A DNA stretch of 64,000 nucleotides from Ctenosaura bakeri (taxonomy: Eukaryota; Chordata; Lepidosauria; Squamata; Iguanidae): contig CAOLHI010004265.1 in the NCBI GenBank assembly GCA_948474755.1, forward strand, positions 62,001 to 126,000. Reading direction: 5' to 3'. The notes beneath the pieces are model-generated. The model did not search any database, was not told where the DNA came from, and saw nothing but the letters and a program-made list of their open reading frames with translations. Position numbers and translations under genes: made by a program. Positions 48,854 through 59,800 of the stretch are shown here, piece by piece (the first letter of the stretch is position 1; each line of letters opens with the position of its first letter).

Positions 48854-49083
48854 TACAGTGAGCCTTTGGTATCCTCTAGGGTTTGGTTCCAGGACTCCCT
48901 GTAGATACCAGAATTCATGAATCCTCAAGTCCCATTATGTACAGTGGTGTAGTAAAACAGCATTCCTTATATAAAATGGGAAAATCAAACTTCGCCTTTT
49001 GCATTTTTTATAATATTTTCAAGCCGTGGTTGATTGAATCCATGGATAAAGAACCTGCAGATATGGAGGGACGGTTATATGAG
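48854..49083. mobile_element. Tigger-like MITE
   Basis: ATACAGTGAGCCTTTGGTAT at left, CCTTATATAAAATGGGAAAA interior, GATATGGAGGGACGGTTATA at right. Third copy of the 8128 family. 49084-49487 is unassigned. Confidence 0.72.
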
Positions 49084-49507
49084 ATGCCTATCTGCTGTTG
49101 TAGCTTCTTTTGGAGAGAAGATAATTGCTCATTTATTTTCCACTTGAATTTTGCTGACGTACTGTACATGTACTTTTAAACCATCTGCCTGTTTCTTAGA
49201 AGTTAACCACTGGTCAGTGGAAATGGATTCTCTGTGCTCTTAAGTGTGGCTAAAATAATTACACTGCAATGCTGGAAAAATAAATGTCTACCTATTATTC
49301 AATGGATGGAAGACTTTACAGTTTTTTCAACATCTGAATATGTAGGACAAATACAGCATCTTTGTATGGGCCTCTTTTGGATGCCATTCACTGAAGTTAA
49401 TGTATAATTTTTTCTCAACTATTCAACTCATTCTACATAGGTTCTACTCATTTTACATACGTTTTCACCTTCCCTTACATGACTTTTCAATACTAATAAT
49501 TTTTTTT

Positions 49508-51633
49508 AATAATAATTTTATTAAGTTTCACAAATAAAAAAAATCTTTAACTTGTAGTTTTACATGAAATACTTCCGATCTTCCACTCTGATCTGGTCTT
49601 CGTTTCCTGAAATTCACTCCACTTATTACATTTATGTATCACAATACAATGTTTATCTCTGTCACGATATGTAAAGAGTTAATCTGACTTGATGCTGCAC
49701 TGCTTCTTGTGACCTTGCCCTTTAAGCACAAGGTGTGGACTGAGATAAGGCTACTCAGCTGTATGTCAGATGTTTAATGTGTGATCTATGTGTTTGACTA
49801 AGGGACGTGTAAAGCACCTAATAATGTACAGCTGTATGAAATGTATATAAGCTGTCTGTATAGTACTTCCTCTCTCTCTCTCTCTCTCGTCTTTTACCTC
49901 GCTGTTTTGTATGTTACTGTGCTGCCTCTTATTGTTAAACTTTACGACGGGCTTTTGCTAAATGCCTCAATTGTTACCCGCAATAAACTCATTTGTCTTT
50001 TTCCTTATTGTGGTGTGGAGTGGCTGTTTTTCCCTAGGCTGTATTTTATGCCAAAAGGGACTTTAGAGGTCTTGTTTGTTTAAGCAAGTACCCCAGTTTT
50101 CAGGCTCGTTAGGCAGACAGCCGACAATCTCAAATGTTTGAACAAGCTTTTCCCTCTCCCATTCCCTGTTATCTTACTGTTGTCCTACTGTCATTTCTAC
50201 AATCATAATACAGTCATTTTCCATTAACAGTTCCCAGCTGTTACCCATTATTGGCCATTCTGCTTTTCTCTAATCGTCAGATTTCAATCTATTCTTATTT
50301 CTCTACTTGTCTCTTTTAAATCTTCTTCTGCTATCTTCTCTTTACTAAGTCCTCCATCCTTTATGACATGAAATCTCAAAATCTCAAATACATCTATCGG
50401 TGTATATCTGGCAGTCTGAGCTGTTATTACTGCTACAGTCACTCATCTTCTTGCCCTGGATTCAATTGTATTAAAATTATCTTGTTTCCCACTTATACTT
50501 ATGTCCTGATCAGCCCCCATCCACCCTTTAACAATATCACAATGTTTATATTAATGACAATATATCAATCAAATACGTAACCTTAATTGACATTGTTAAA
50601 GTACATACTACTTCATCTAATTCAGAGCCCTGTGCCTAAATCCACCTCCCATTCCCCCCTCCCATCTTGGACTTTACTGCCTGGAGATTCATTTCAGAAG
50701 ATTCACTGTATTCTCATAGTCGCTTAAATTCCAAACCGTTCCGTCCATGGGAGTGAGGATGTTTTGCTTGAATGACCTTCCAGCACAGGCTCGCCAGTCT
50801 CAACAGTCCAGCCTCAAGAAAAAAAAATAGGAAACAAGTCTCAAACAGCAGGAGCTAAAAAAAGAGAAAAGCACTGTTCAATAACTGTTACCTCCCGAAG
50901 TATTATTCTAAAGTCAGAAATCCAGAGTCAAAAAGCCAAATCGCCAATCCTCTCAGATCAACCAAAATAGTAAAATGTAGAGATAAAGAAAGTTCAATGT
51001 CCAAATGGAGTTTATTAGATCTTGTAAAGTCCAATCTTATTCCTTAGTCCTGCACCGACCATTTAATTATTTAGCATTTTCAATTTGTAAATCCAAGTTG
51101 CAAATCAGGGATCATTTTACCATTAATGACTTCATTCCTCAGAAGAAAAGCAGAAAAGCCTCTTAACCGTTCCTTTAAAATCAGCTGCCCCTTTAAGCCG
51201 AACTCTCTGCCATGACACACTCACATCTCCTCTGAGTCCTTCCATTCCTTCGCTCCTGCGCACCGTTGCAAGTCCAATTCAGATGTGATATTTTGAAAAT
51301 CGAAGACCAGAACAGGTTACATGCTTTCTTTTTAGTGAAGTTTCTTCTTTAAAAGTCGATGGCGGCACTTGTGCCACTCTGACGACAATCCCCCTGGCTC
51401 CGTCATAGTCCTTCGACCCCCTGGTGCTTTTCGCTCCCCCAGCCGGGTAGAGCCAGACGCCAGTTTCGGGGTCCCCTTCAGACCTCTTCTGCAACCCTCT
51501 TACTGGAGGAGTGTTTTACCGCCTCTGATGTTACAAAAGAAGCGGCTGGAATCCAGTGGGTGGCTGCTCGGGGCTGCGCCATTGTGCAGCTTCTCTCCAA
51601 GCTGCCACTCGCGCCCGCCATGCGACCGGAAGG
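49508..51633 (-). mobile_element. L1-like element with preserved 5' end, interrupted by a solo LTR
   Basis: Flanked by a target duplication of about 19 bases with one mismatch (CAATACTAATAAT.. at 49488, CAATACTGATAAT.. at 51634). Left edge T-rich, the 3' tail on the minus strand. The right edge is GC-rich (51240-51633) and looks like a 5' UTR/promoter; it opens a short frame (MAGASGSLERSCTMAQP). Without the LTR it is about 1.65 kb, too short for a full L1, so it is internally deleted or a non-autonomous relative. Confidence 0.7.
49660..50126 (+). mobile_element. Solo LTR of an endogenous retrovirus or LTR retrotransposon
   Basis: Begins TGTCACG and ends CCGACA (TG...CA), with the 5-base duplication ATCTC at 49655-49659 and 50127-50131. 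Inside: TATA-like TGTATATAAGC near 49842, a CT run, and an AATAAA signal near 49982, in the order U3-R-U5 of a plus-strand LTR. No internal coding region remains, so this is a recombination remnant. It sits inside the L1-like element. A 5-base duplication fits class-II-like ERVs or Gypsy-type elements. Confidence 0.85.
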
Positions 51634-51739
51634 CAATACTGATAATTTTTTTAAAAAGACAAAAGATAACCATATTGGAAGAACTGAGTCCATCCTTATA
51701 TTGTACATTGACCAAGGTATTCTAATGTGCTATGAGAAA

Positions 51740-52150
51740 TACCAGTTTATTTATTTGATTTATATTCTGCTGTTCTCCAGAATGGTATTAAAACTGACTC
51801 AAGCAGTGAACCCAAATCACCCCATTTACAGAAGAGACTGAGATGTTGTTCATCTGCATGATTGTGCCAGTCAGGAGACACATTAAATAAGCATTTATTT
51901 ATTATTTAATTTAGATCCTGCTTTTCTCCCAATATGGGATCCAAGGTGGCTTACCATTTGAATTATAACAAAATACCGTTAAAACAATGGGTAGTACAAA
52001 AGTTAATCACATTAAAAACATTCAAATAATTTTTGAAAAGCAATTGGAATATAGCAATCATAAAAATACAGACACAACACAATGAAAAGACATTCTGCAA
52101 CAGCATGCCCTCCAACATTTCATTGATGAAAACTAGGAGACACATGGCCA
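51740..52150 (-). repeat. L2-like LINE 3' fragments
   Basis: Two stretches (about 51740-51830 and 51885-52150) with TTTATATTCTGCTGTTCTCC and TTTAGATCCTGCTTTTCTCC, minus-strand 3' ends of the same kind as 46150. Confidence 0.55.
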
Positions 52151-52206
52151 CGTAAGATCAGAGTGTGGTGAAAATGACAATTATTGATGAGGAAGAACAC
52201 ACACAC

Positions 52207-52434
52207 TAGGGTTCCTATCATCGTACACTGTTGTAGCCCTACTATTCTACTTTAACTGACCTGGCTGCACCCAGTGGAATTCTGGGGTTTGTAGTTTAGT
52301 GAGGCACTGGAGCTCTTTGGCTAAGAATTCTAAATGCCTCTCCCTAAACTGCAAATCCCATGATTCCATGTGATATTGCCATGGCAGTTACAGTGGAACA
52401 ATAGCGCTATAACAGGGTAGTGTGATAAGGCCCT
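52207..52434. mobile_element. Palindromic MITE, CTATCAYAC-ended family
   Basis: AGGGTTCCTATCATCGTACA at left, GTAGTGTGATAAGGCCCTA at right; arms pair through CCAGTGGAATTCTGGGGTTT. It shares the core with the 42072 family but has different ends. Confidence 0.75.
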
Positions 52435-52859
52435 AGGAGAAGCTACAGTAGTATGCTTTCATCTGAGGTTAAACGAAGGAAAGATTCTGCCCCCTCTTTT
52501 CTCTACTGTTAAATAAGTATAGTCTACTTTTGCTGTAAGCACAGTTTGCAGCAATTGAAGTAAGCTGAGAACAAAGGAAGAAAGTGGGAAGAAGTGAGAG
52601 AAGCCAGGACATTTTGAAAACAGCTGAGAAAGTGGGACAGCAGAGGATTAACTGGGACTGTCCCTGCTAAATTGGGATGTTTGGTGGTATATAACAGTTG
52701 TCAATGAAAGACCTGGGTAAATAGCAAGGACTTCACCTGCCTACAGGAAAAGAGCAGAAAGTGGACCAATTTTGCTTCCTGTGAGAGGGAACTCCACAAT
52801 CTGGGGGTTAAGTACTTTTGAATCTTGGTGATTGTAACTTCTATACAGTCTAAAACAGT

Positions 52860-53061
52860 GGCCATTTCTGCACTACATTGTTGTAGTGCAATTATTCCAC
52901 TTTCAACATCCTGTGGAATTCTGGGGTTTGCAGTTTAGGGAGGGGCATTTAGAATTCTCAGCCAGAGAGTTCTTTGGCCTTAGGAAACTACAAACCCAAG
53001 AATTCCACAGGGGGTTGAAAGTGGAATGATAGCAATAGAACAATGAAGTCCGGAAATGGCC
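52860..53061. mobile_element. Palindromic MITE, AGT target duplication
   Basis: GGCCATTTCTGCACTACATT at left, CCGGAAATGGCC at right, AGT on both sides (52857-52859, 53062-53064). Core AATTCTGGGGTTTGCAGTTT. Confidence 0.8.
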
Positions 53062-53180
53062 AGTATTTCATTGGCTTCCCAAAATGAGGCCCTATCCTAA
53101 ACATAATCTAAATTTGAAGCCCTCATCCAGTCTTTAGCTGCTGTTGTTTTCAGCAAGCAAACATATACTGCAAAGACTAA

Positions 53181-53402
53181 GGGCCCTATCACACTACACT
53201 GTTCTAGCACTATTATTTGATTATGATGGAATAATGGAAACATCCCGTGGAATTCTGGGGTTTGTAGTTTACTGAGGCATAAGAGCTCTCTGGCTGAGAA
53301 TTCTAAATGCCCCTCCCTAAACTGCAAATCCTAGGATCCTACAGGATGACAAGGCAGTTAAAGTGGAATAATAGCACTATAATAGTGTAGTGTGATAGAG
53401 CA
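53181..53402. mobile_element. Palindromic MITE, CTATCAYAC-ended family
   Basis: GGGCCCTATCACACTACACT at left and TAGTGTAGTGTGATAGAGC at right; core as in the 52207 copy. Confidence 0.75.
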
Positions 53403-53404
53403 CT

Positions 53405-53612
53405 AACATTGTTATTCCATTGCTATTTGGGGATGCTGTGGCATCACTGTAGTTTAGTCCTATAGAATCCTGGGATGTGGAGTTTAGGGAGAGCATTTAG
53501 AATTCTCAACCAGGGAACTCTATTGCCTCCTCAACCTGCAAACCTAGAATGTTGCCTTGGCAGTTAAAGTGCAATATAGCTCTACTATAATTGTGTGGTG
53601 TGGATGAGTTCT
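53405..53612. mobile_element. Palindromic MITE, decayed
   Basis: AGAATCCTGGGATGTGGAGT, GCATTTAGAATTCTCAACCA and TTGGCAGTTAAAGTGCAAT follow the order of its neighbours, with weak ends. Fourth copy in 1.4 kb. Confidence 0.6.
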
Positions 53613-53690
53613 CAGATATCAACAGCTCTGCTCAGGTCTTGCAGACTTAGTGCCATGGCATCATTGATGGAATCCATCCATAATTTAGTA
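53596..53690 (-). mobile_element. BovB LINE fragment
   Basis: Minus strand reads GGATTCCATCAATGATGCC then AGTCTGCAAGACCTGAGCAG, the same block as in the 24290 fragment. Confidence 0.5.
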
Positions 53691-55363
53691 TTTCTGTTTT
53701 CCCATGGCTTTTCACCTTACCAAGCTGATATTTGTATATTATCTATTTGTATATTTAATTGTATATTGGTAAGTTATGTTACAGTATATTGTATGTCTTT
53801 TTAAAAAGACAAAAATGACTGTGGTGGAAGCAATATTTGCTCAGAGGTTTTGTGATGTGATTCATAGATACTGATATACACATTTATAGAATAATAACAA
53901 TTTTAATTATCAGAAGTGTCAGAATTAGCAATGCAACCATTCCATGGAAAACTATAACAAAGTCTGAAGTTGAGGGAGAAGCAGATTAATAGAAATATTT
54001 GTGTCTCACACCTTCCAACAATTAAACACAGAACAGTCACAAAGAAATGAAATAGAGAAAGCATCTTCCTTTAACTGTCATGGGAATGAAGATATTTGAG
54101 TTTAAAAATCCTTCCCGCCTTAAAATAAAAGACAGAAAAAAGAAAGAAAAAAGTTGTGACTTCTTGTTTTTGCTTCACACCAGCAGGAGTGTTCCATGTG
54201 ATGTGTTTTGCCTACAGGCTGCATTTATGCTGCATATACACCACAAAGACGATAATACAACTCATCATAATACAAAGTCATATAATTTCAGGGAAAGCAG
54301 ATCACTTGACCTCCTTATGTCTCAGCCCAGAAATATTAGGGATAAACAAGGACCTATTTGTGTATTTATCAGACTTACTTCCAAGATGTCTATGAATATG
54401 ATGGGACACACATGGAAGAAAGGATTACATTTTCCACAGCTCTAGGCTGATGGATGAGGTTAGAACAAATCCCTCCAACCTCTCCATCAGATTCTTCTCA
54501 TGTAGGGACAGCCACCCAGGCTCAGACTAAATGATGAGTTTACAACATTTTTTGGAGAAGTGTTCTCTGATGTCTGCAGTGTTTGAAATGCAACAAAGCT
54601 TTGCACTGAAGAATCCAGAATTCCTCACAGTGGGCAGTACTAATAGAGCTAGTAAGTTTGAGTGACCTGAAGTGTCCTTCCTTCTTGGCTCTGCCTGTCC
54701 TGACCCCTCTGTGATATAAACTGATACTCTTAGGGATGTTTCTCTACCTCTTCTCATTACCTCTCTCTTCTTCCCAGTTCTTCTCAAGAATGCAGCTAGA
54801 TTCGGATAGCAATCTGAGTAACTTTCCTACCTTAGAATGGAGTTCCTATAATAAAGCCTTTACTTTGTTTCTTTAAGCCATTGGTGTCTTTGCTTCTTAA
54901 TCAGTATAGACACTCTGCTGCAGACATGCACTCTTTATCATACAAGAGCCCATTATTTTCCTTACCTACATATTGTGCATTTAGCGTGTTTTTCTTTGTG
55001 TTTGGTTCTTAGCACATGGGCTTAATGTGCAGGTCTGATTGTTGAAATCCTATTGTAGGAGGGGAAATTGTTTATGGTTAGGGAATATGCATTCCCCATA
55101 ATGTCTAGTTTGACCCCAAGGGACAGGAATGGGCAGTATGCATTGTTCTCAATCCCAAATGAAGTCTTTTGCTTACTTTCCATAGATGCAGAGAGCAGCT
55201 GTGCACATAGCTGGGAGAATATGAAGGAGTGCACAGGGACTGGCATGAAAACGGCTGTGTTGACTCCAGCTATCTGGGTAGTCCCCCCATCTTCATTGAT
55301 GTGGCACCATCCTGGTCTCTTAGGCTAAGACTACCCATTACATGTAGCATACAGATAGCTTTC
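53691..55363. other. Unassigned intergenic DNA
   Basis: No exon, RNA gene or named repeat. Frames at 54080-54445 are not recognisable. Confidence 0.4.
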
Positions 55364-55367
55364 TGTT

Positions 55368-55416
<49 letters not shown>

Positions 55417-55438
55417 TCTCTCTCTCTCTCTTTTCTAA
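55364..55438. repeat. CTTT and CT microsatellite
   Basis: About 12 CTTT units followed by a CT run. Confidence 0.95.
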
Positions 55439-55439
55439 A

Positions 55440-55580
55440 GCAGGGCTAAGAACATGCAGATCCCAAGATGCTGTTGGACTGCAATCTCCACAAATCATAC
55501 AACATAGCCAATGGCAAGAAATGCTGCAAGTTGCAGTCCAGCAACATCTGAAGAACACCACTTTGCTGATCCCTGCTATA
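55440..55580. repeat. hAT-like MITE, decayed
   Basis: AAGATGCTGTTGGACTGCAA at left and TTGCAGTCCAGCAACATCTG at right pair as inverted repeats; the ends are weak. Confidence 0.55.
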
Positions 55581-56783
55581 AACAAGTGATCGAGGTTGAG
55601 ACCCTGTAAATTAACTTCCGATTAGGGTGGCGGTAGTGAATCACATACCCTCCAGTGTTCTAATTTGGCAGGGCCTGTCCCAGTTAATCCTTGGTCATCC
55701 CACCTTTTCAGCTGCTTTTAAAATGCCCCTGTTTCTTTCTCTTCTTCTCACATTCCCCCTTTTCTCAGCTTACTTCAGTTTATGCAAACTGAGTTCAAAG
55801 GACAAAAGCAGACTGCACTCAGCTAACTCAGCAGGGGGAGAAAGAGAGGATGGAATCTTAGCCTTTCCTCTAGATCCAGGCAAAAGCAAACTGCTGCAAC
55901 CTCTCCTAGTTTGTGTGTTCTTTCTCATTAAGAACTCTTGCCATCTTGCTCACACAGTTGCCCACATGCATTCTGGTTTTCATCTGTGAAATGCTGGAGG
56001 GTGTGGAATCGTGCAGCCCCCATTGCTGTTGGACTGTGACCCACAGCATTTCTGGACATTGACAATACCATCTAGGATTGCAAGGACTTGCAGTCTGTCA
56101 ACATGTGTAGGGATTTCATGATCCCTACTATTCTTTTAAATTAGGGATGAACTTCCCTGGTGGGTCTGAGAACCAATTTTCTGTCACTGAGACTCTCTAG
56201 GAGCCGCACAGATGTCAAAAAAATGAAAAACAAAAAACTAATTTTGATTTGGGTAAATGGCGTTAAATAGGGAAGGTGGACCCTGTAAGCTATTAAGCAG
56301 GTAGATTACTGCTCTTGGACATTTCCTGGATAATCAATTTACCCTTTGAGAGAGTCAGGGGGGAAAAAAGGAAATCCAGAGACTCTGAAGTGATTGCAGA
56401 AACAGTGCGTAGGGGGTTATGTGTGGCCCTAGGGTTGGACTTTGCCAACCACTGGTTTAAATGGATGAAAAAACAAAGTGAAGCTCAACTATATGCTACA
56501 TGTATGGAGTAACATATAGTTTAATACTTAGTCAAACTAGATTATGGGAGAACATTGGAAAATGGCTTTGACATAGATGAGGGATGGGCAATGAGCAAGT
56601 CTCCAGCTGCTGGTAGAACAAAATTTCCATCAGCTCTAGCCAGAATAGTCAATGTTGAAGGCTTAGGGGAGATACAGTCCAGTATCTAGAGGGCTGCACT
56701 TTGGCCTCCACCTCAGTTTACAAGAAAGCAATGACCCCTAGCCAATGGTGAAAGCTCCTGGGAGTTGCCGTCTAAAAGTATCT
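55581..56783. other. Unassigned intergenic DNA with hAT-like traces
   Basis: 55998-56140 and 56582-56712 hold partial inverted repeats of the hAT-MITE type (TTGCTGTTGGACTGTGACC; GGGATGGGCAATGAGCAAG). No exon seen. Confidence 0.4.
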
Positions 56784-57226
56784 GGGGTCTGTTCACACTG
56801 TACAAACAAAGCACTATGTCCTACTTCAACTGCCTATGGAGTCTGAAGGCTTGTAGGCTGGAGGCACTGGAGTTTTCTGGCTGAGAATTCTAAATACCAC
56901 TCCCTAAACTACCCTAAAGGCACCAGGCCCTATCTGATTTTGGAAGCTAGGCAAGCTCAGCTCTGGTTAGTACTTGGATGAGATACTACCAATGAATACG
57001 AGGTTCTATAGTCTATATTTCGAAGGAAGGAATGGAGAAAACCACCTCTGAGTATTCTTTGCCTAAGAAAACCCTATGAAATGCATTGGGTTTCCATAAG
57101 TCGACAGGTGACTTTAAGACACACACATACACAAACTACCAGTCCCAGGATTCTATAGGATGGAACTGTAGCAGTTAAAGTGGGATAGAAGCCCTGTAAT
57201 TGTGGTCTGAATGGACCACACCCTGT
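56784..57226. mobile_element. Palindromic MITE interrupted by a 5S-derived SINE
   Basis: GGGGTCTGTTCACACTGTAC at left, core TGAGAATTCTAAATACCACT, right half TCCCAGGATTCTATAGGATG and GTGGTCTGAATGGACCACA. Related to the 52207 family. The SINE lies between the halves. Confidence 0.65.
56914..57132 (+). repeat. 5S rRNA-derived SINE with BovB-type tail
   Basis: The head follows 5S rRNA: CTGATTTTGGAAGCTAGGCA then GGTTAGTACTTGGATGAGAT, the internal promoter region. The tail has AAGAAAACCCTATGAAATGC and TTTCCATAAGTCGACAGG. Flanked by AAACTACC at 56906-56913 and 57133-57140. 5S-headed SINEs with this tail are known from lizards. Confidence 0.85.
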
Positions 57227-58735
57227 AGGGCTGCACATTTTCCTGCATCTGATGTAGATAACATGTACCATAGTGGAAGTGTTATTATTACTGATCCTCC
57301 CAACACTGGCTCTACCATTAGAAAGAGTAAAGCAGCCACTTTAAGCAACAAATCTGTGGTGTCATGAAAGGTCATAAAATGATAATTTTAAATAAATTCT
57401 CATTATATCTTTGAAGGATTTTCTGCCTCTAATATAGGAACATGTCACTATAAGATGCTCTCTGTCTATCTACATTCTGTTCATTAGACACACAACATGA
57501 AATGCAGTACGAATTGCTACTTTAGGCAATTTTAGAGTACAGTCAAAAACATCCCAGATTATTATTTTAAAAAAAATATTTTAGGCAATTTGTGAATCAT
57601 AAAAGGGTCCTTTACTATAGGCCTGCTAAAGTATTTTAAAGACTTAAAAGAGTGGAAACAATGACAGAAAAAACTAGAAAAAACTTGGAAGTAACTTATC
57701 ACAAGTAAAACATTCCTTGTAATTAATCCCTTTTTCCAGTAATGAAGGCATTTTTATACTATGACTGTAGTGCAATAAGAAATATCTCCATTCCTTTCCC
57801 AGTGTAACTGTAATTATCTTAGTGACTGTTATTGCTGTGTTATGTGTGGCCTCACAATTTAGGTATAAGCCAGCAACTTGGAACATCCTGATTTTAAAAA
57901 AAAATAACTAAAAGCAAATTATTTAATTATTTTTGAATGACCAATAAGAAAGTAAAGAGCTGTTTTTTAAAAAGCTGTGCCTTTAACAGTTACAACTTTT
58001 TCTAAGCCCAGCACTGTTAGTAATTTGGAATTAGTTAGGCTTATTAGGTAAAGAGAAAAGTAACCAATTACTTTTAACAATTAACTTTTTAGGCACTGGC
58101 CACAGAGGTATTTGCTTCAGATGAGAAGGGCAGCAGCGTGGGAGAGCAGCTCCGTGACACAAAAAAAAGGTAAGCAGCTGCATAACACCAAAAGGGATTT
58201 GTGTCAGAATTGAAATGAGACTGCAAACTGCGAATAAATTATTGATGGCGTTTTATCCTTGGATCAGCAAGCCCGATCTCAGGGGAACTCCGGAAAATGG
58301 ATACAGAGGTTTCTGTCTCTAAGTAAATAGCTTATGAAAACGACTTTATGACATCAGCCCATGTAAAATTAAGTACCTGACAGCTTCGTTCACAATCTAC
58401 TTCCATTGATGTTGTGAGATTTGACACTGATCCTAAGCATACAGGCAGCTGGCAGGTGCACTGAGTGGTTGAAGGTCAGTATAGCTAGAAGGCAAGACAA
58501 GTAGGGCCATGTGAGGACTCAGATTATACACGGGTTGGGAGAGGAAGGGCATTCCTGCCAGACAAAAAGAAAAACTGAACAACACACACCAGTGGTAGTA
58601 ACTGCTACCCTATGGAATTCTCCTTTTCCCTCTCTCTCTGTAAGGTTGGCCCCGTCTATAGTTTCCATTAAGAGGGTTTTAAAAACTCAGTTTTGAGTCT
58701 TGGCTTTTTAATGTCATTTGCTTCAGATGAGTATA
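57227..58735. other. Unassigned intergenic DNA
   Basis: One exon-like stretch (58093-58169, reported in the findings); otherwise nothing recognised. Confidence 0.35.
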
Positions 58736-59159
58736 TAGTCAGCCCTCCACCTTTGCGAGTTTGACATTCATGGATTATTTGCGAGTTTCTGCAGTCGTAG
58801 TCCTCCCACCTCAGGTGCTTCTTTTTAGGGGAACTTTCTCTCTTGGTGTTTCCAATCAGGCTGCACAGCTCTTTAAAAATTTGCTTCCAGTCTTCGTCCT
58901 CCTCCACCAGCTAGTACTTGGCCAGCTAAGGGCAGCTCAAAGCCTGATTTCTCAGCATCACAAACCCTCTCCCAATGACCCCACACACACCCAAGGAAGG
59001 AGATGGGCAAGAGAGAGGAAGTACAGGATAACCATGCCAACCTTTCCCTGACCTGGTTTAGACCCTGGGTTCCTCCCTCTCCCCACCTGTGCCCCAGCCC
59101 CCTTCCCGCAGACCCACAAATTTTGATATTTGCAAATTTTTCACTTTTGCACTTTTGCC
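58736..59159. mobile_element. Tigger/pogo-like MITE, right end lost
   Basis: TAGTCAGCCCTCCACCTTTG left end and TTTGCGAGTTTCTGCAGTC; runs to TTTTCACTTTTGCACTTTTG and then breaks into MITE sequence at about 59160. Confidence 0.68.
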
Positions 59160-59236
59160 CCTCCCGAAACTGCAAAGCCCGGGATTCCATAGGATGTTGA
59201 AAGTGGAATCACAGTGCTATAACAGCCTAGTGCAGA
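59160..59236. mobile_element. Half of a palindromic MITE
   Basis: CCTCCCGAAACTGCAAAGCC to GTGCAGAAAG: the right arm of the 42072 family only, joined directly to the pogo-like element. Confidence 0.72.
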
Positions 59237-59394
59237 AAGACACTGCATTTCACCGTAGCTGGATTGTTTGAAGACGTTTATATTTAATGTGATTTTATGG
59301 GTATGTCTGATTTTAATGTTGATTTTAGGAATATGTCTGATGTCACGTTAAAAATCTGCTTTGGGAAAATTGTCTTGAGATAGTCAAGAAAGCT

Positions 59395-59800
59395 TAAAAC
59401 TACCTTATATTTTAAGCGAGACCACTGGTCCATCTAGCTCAGTACCTTCTATACTCATTGGCAAGAACTTTTGTTTTTTGTTTTTAATTTTGTTTTTAAT
59501 TTGTTTTAATAATTAATGTGCTTTAGGGGGATAGAAGGGTTGGTGGGTGGGGAGGATGAGGTACATTTTAATGTTTAATGCATTTATATATTTCTGTAAT
59601 GCTGCCTCGATCCACTGGGAGAGGCGGGATAAAAATAAATATTATTATTATTATTATTGTTATTATTATTATTAAGAACTCTCTCTGCTTTTGTTCTTTC
59701 TCAGCCCTACCTCAAAATGCTGAGAATTGAACATAGACCTTTTCTGCATGCAAAGAATGGTCTCTGTGTACTACTCAGCTACAGCTCTTCACCAGAAATA
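59395..59800 (-). repeat. tRNA-derived SINE split by an L2-like end
   Basis: GACCACTGGTCCATCTAGCT at left; right part AGAATTGAACATAGACCTTT and GTACTACTCAGCTACAGCTC, a tRNA-like head on the minus strand. A SINE class distinct from the Sauria type. Confidence 0.65.
59470..59673 (+). mobile_element. L2-like LINE 3' end inserted in a SINE
   Basis: Flanked by AAGAACT (59463-59469 and 59674-59680). Ends GCTGCCTCGATCCACTGGGA, GAGGCGGGATAAAAATAAAT and an ATT tail. Confidence 0.75.

Noticed and set aside
56914..57000. A 5S rRNA gene
   Set aside because: Diverged from 5S, followed by a BovB-type SINE tail and flanked by a target duplication: a SINE.
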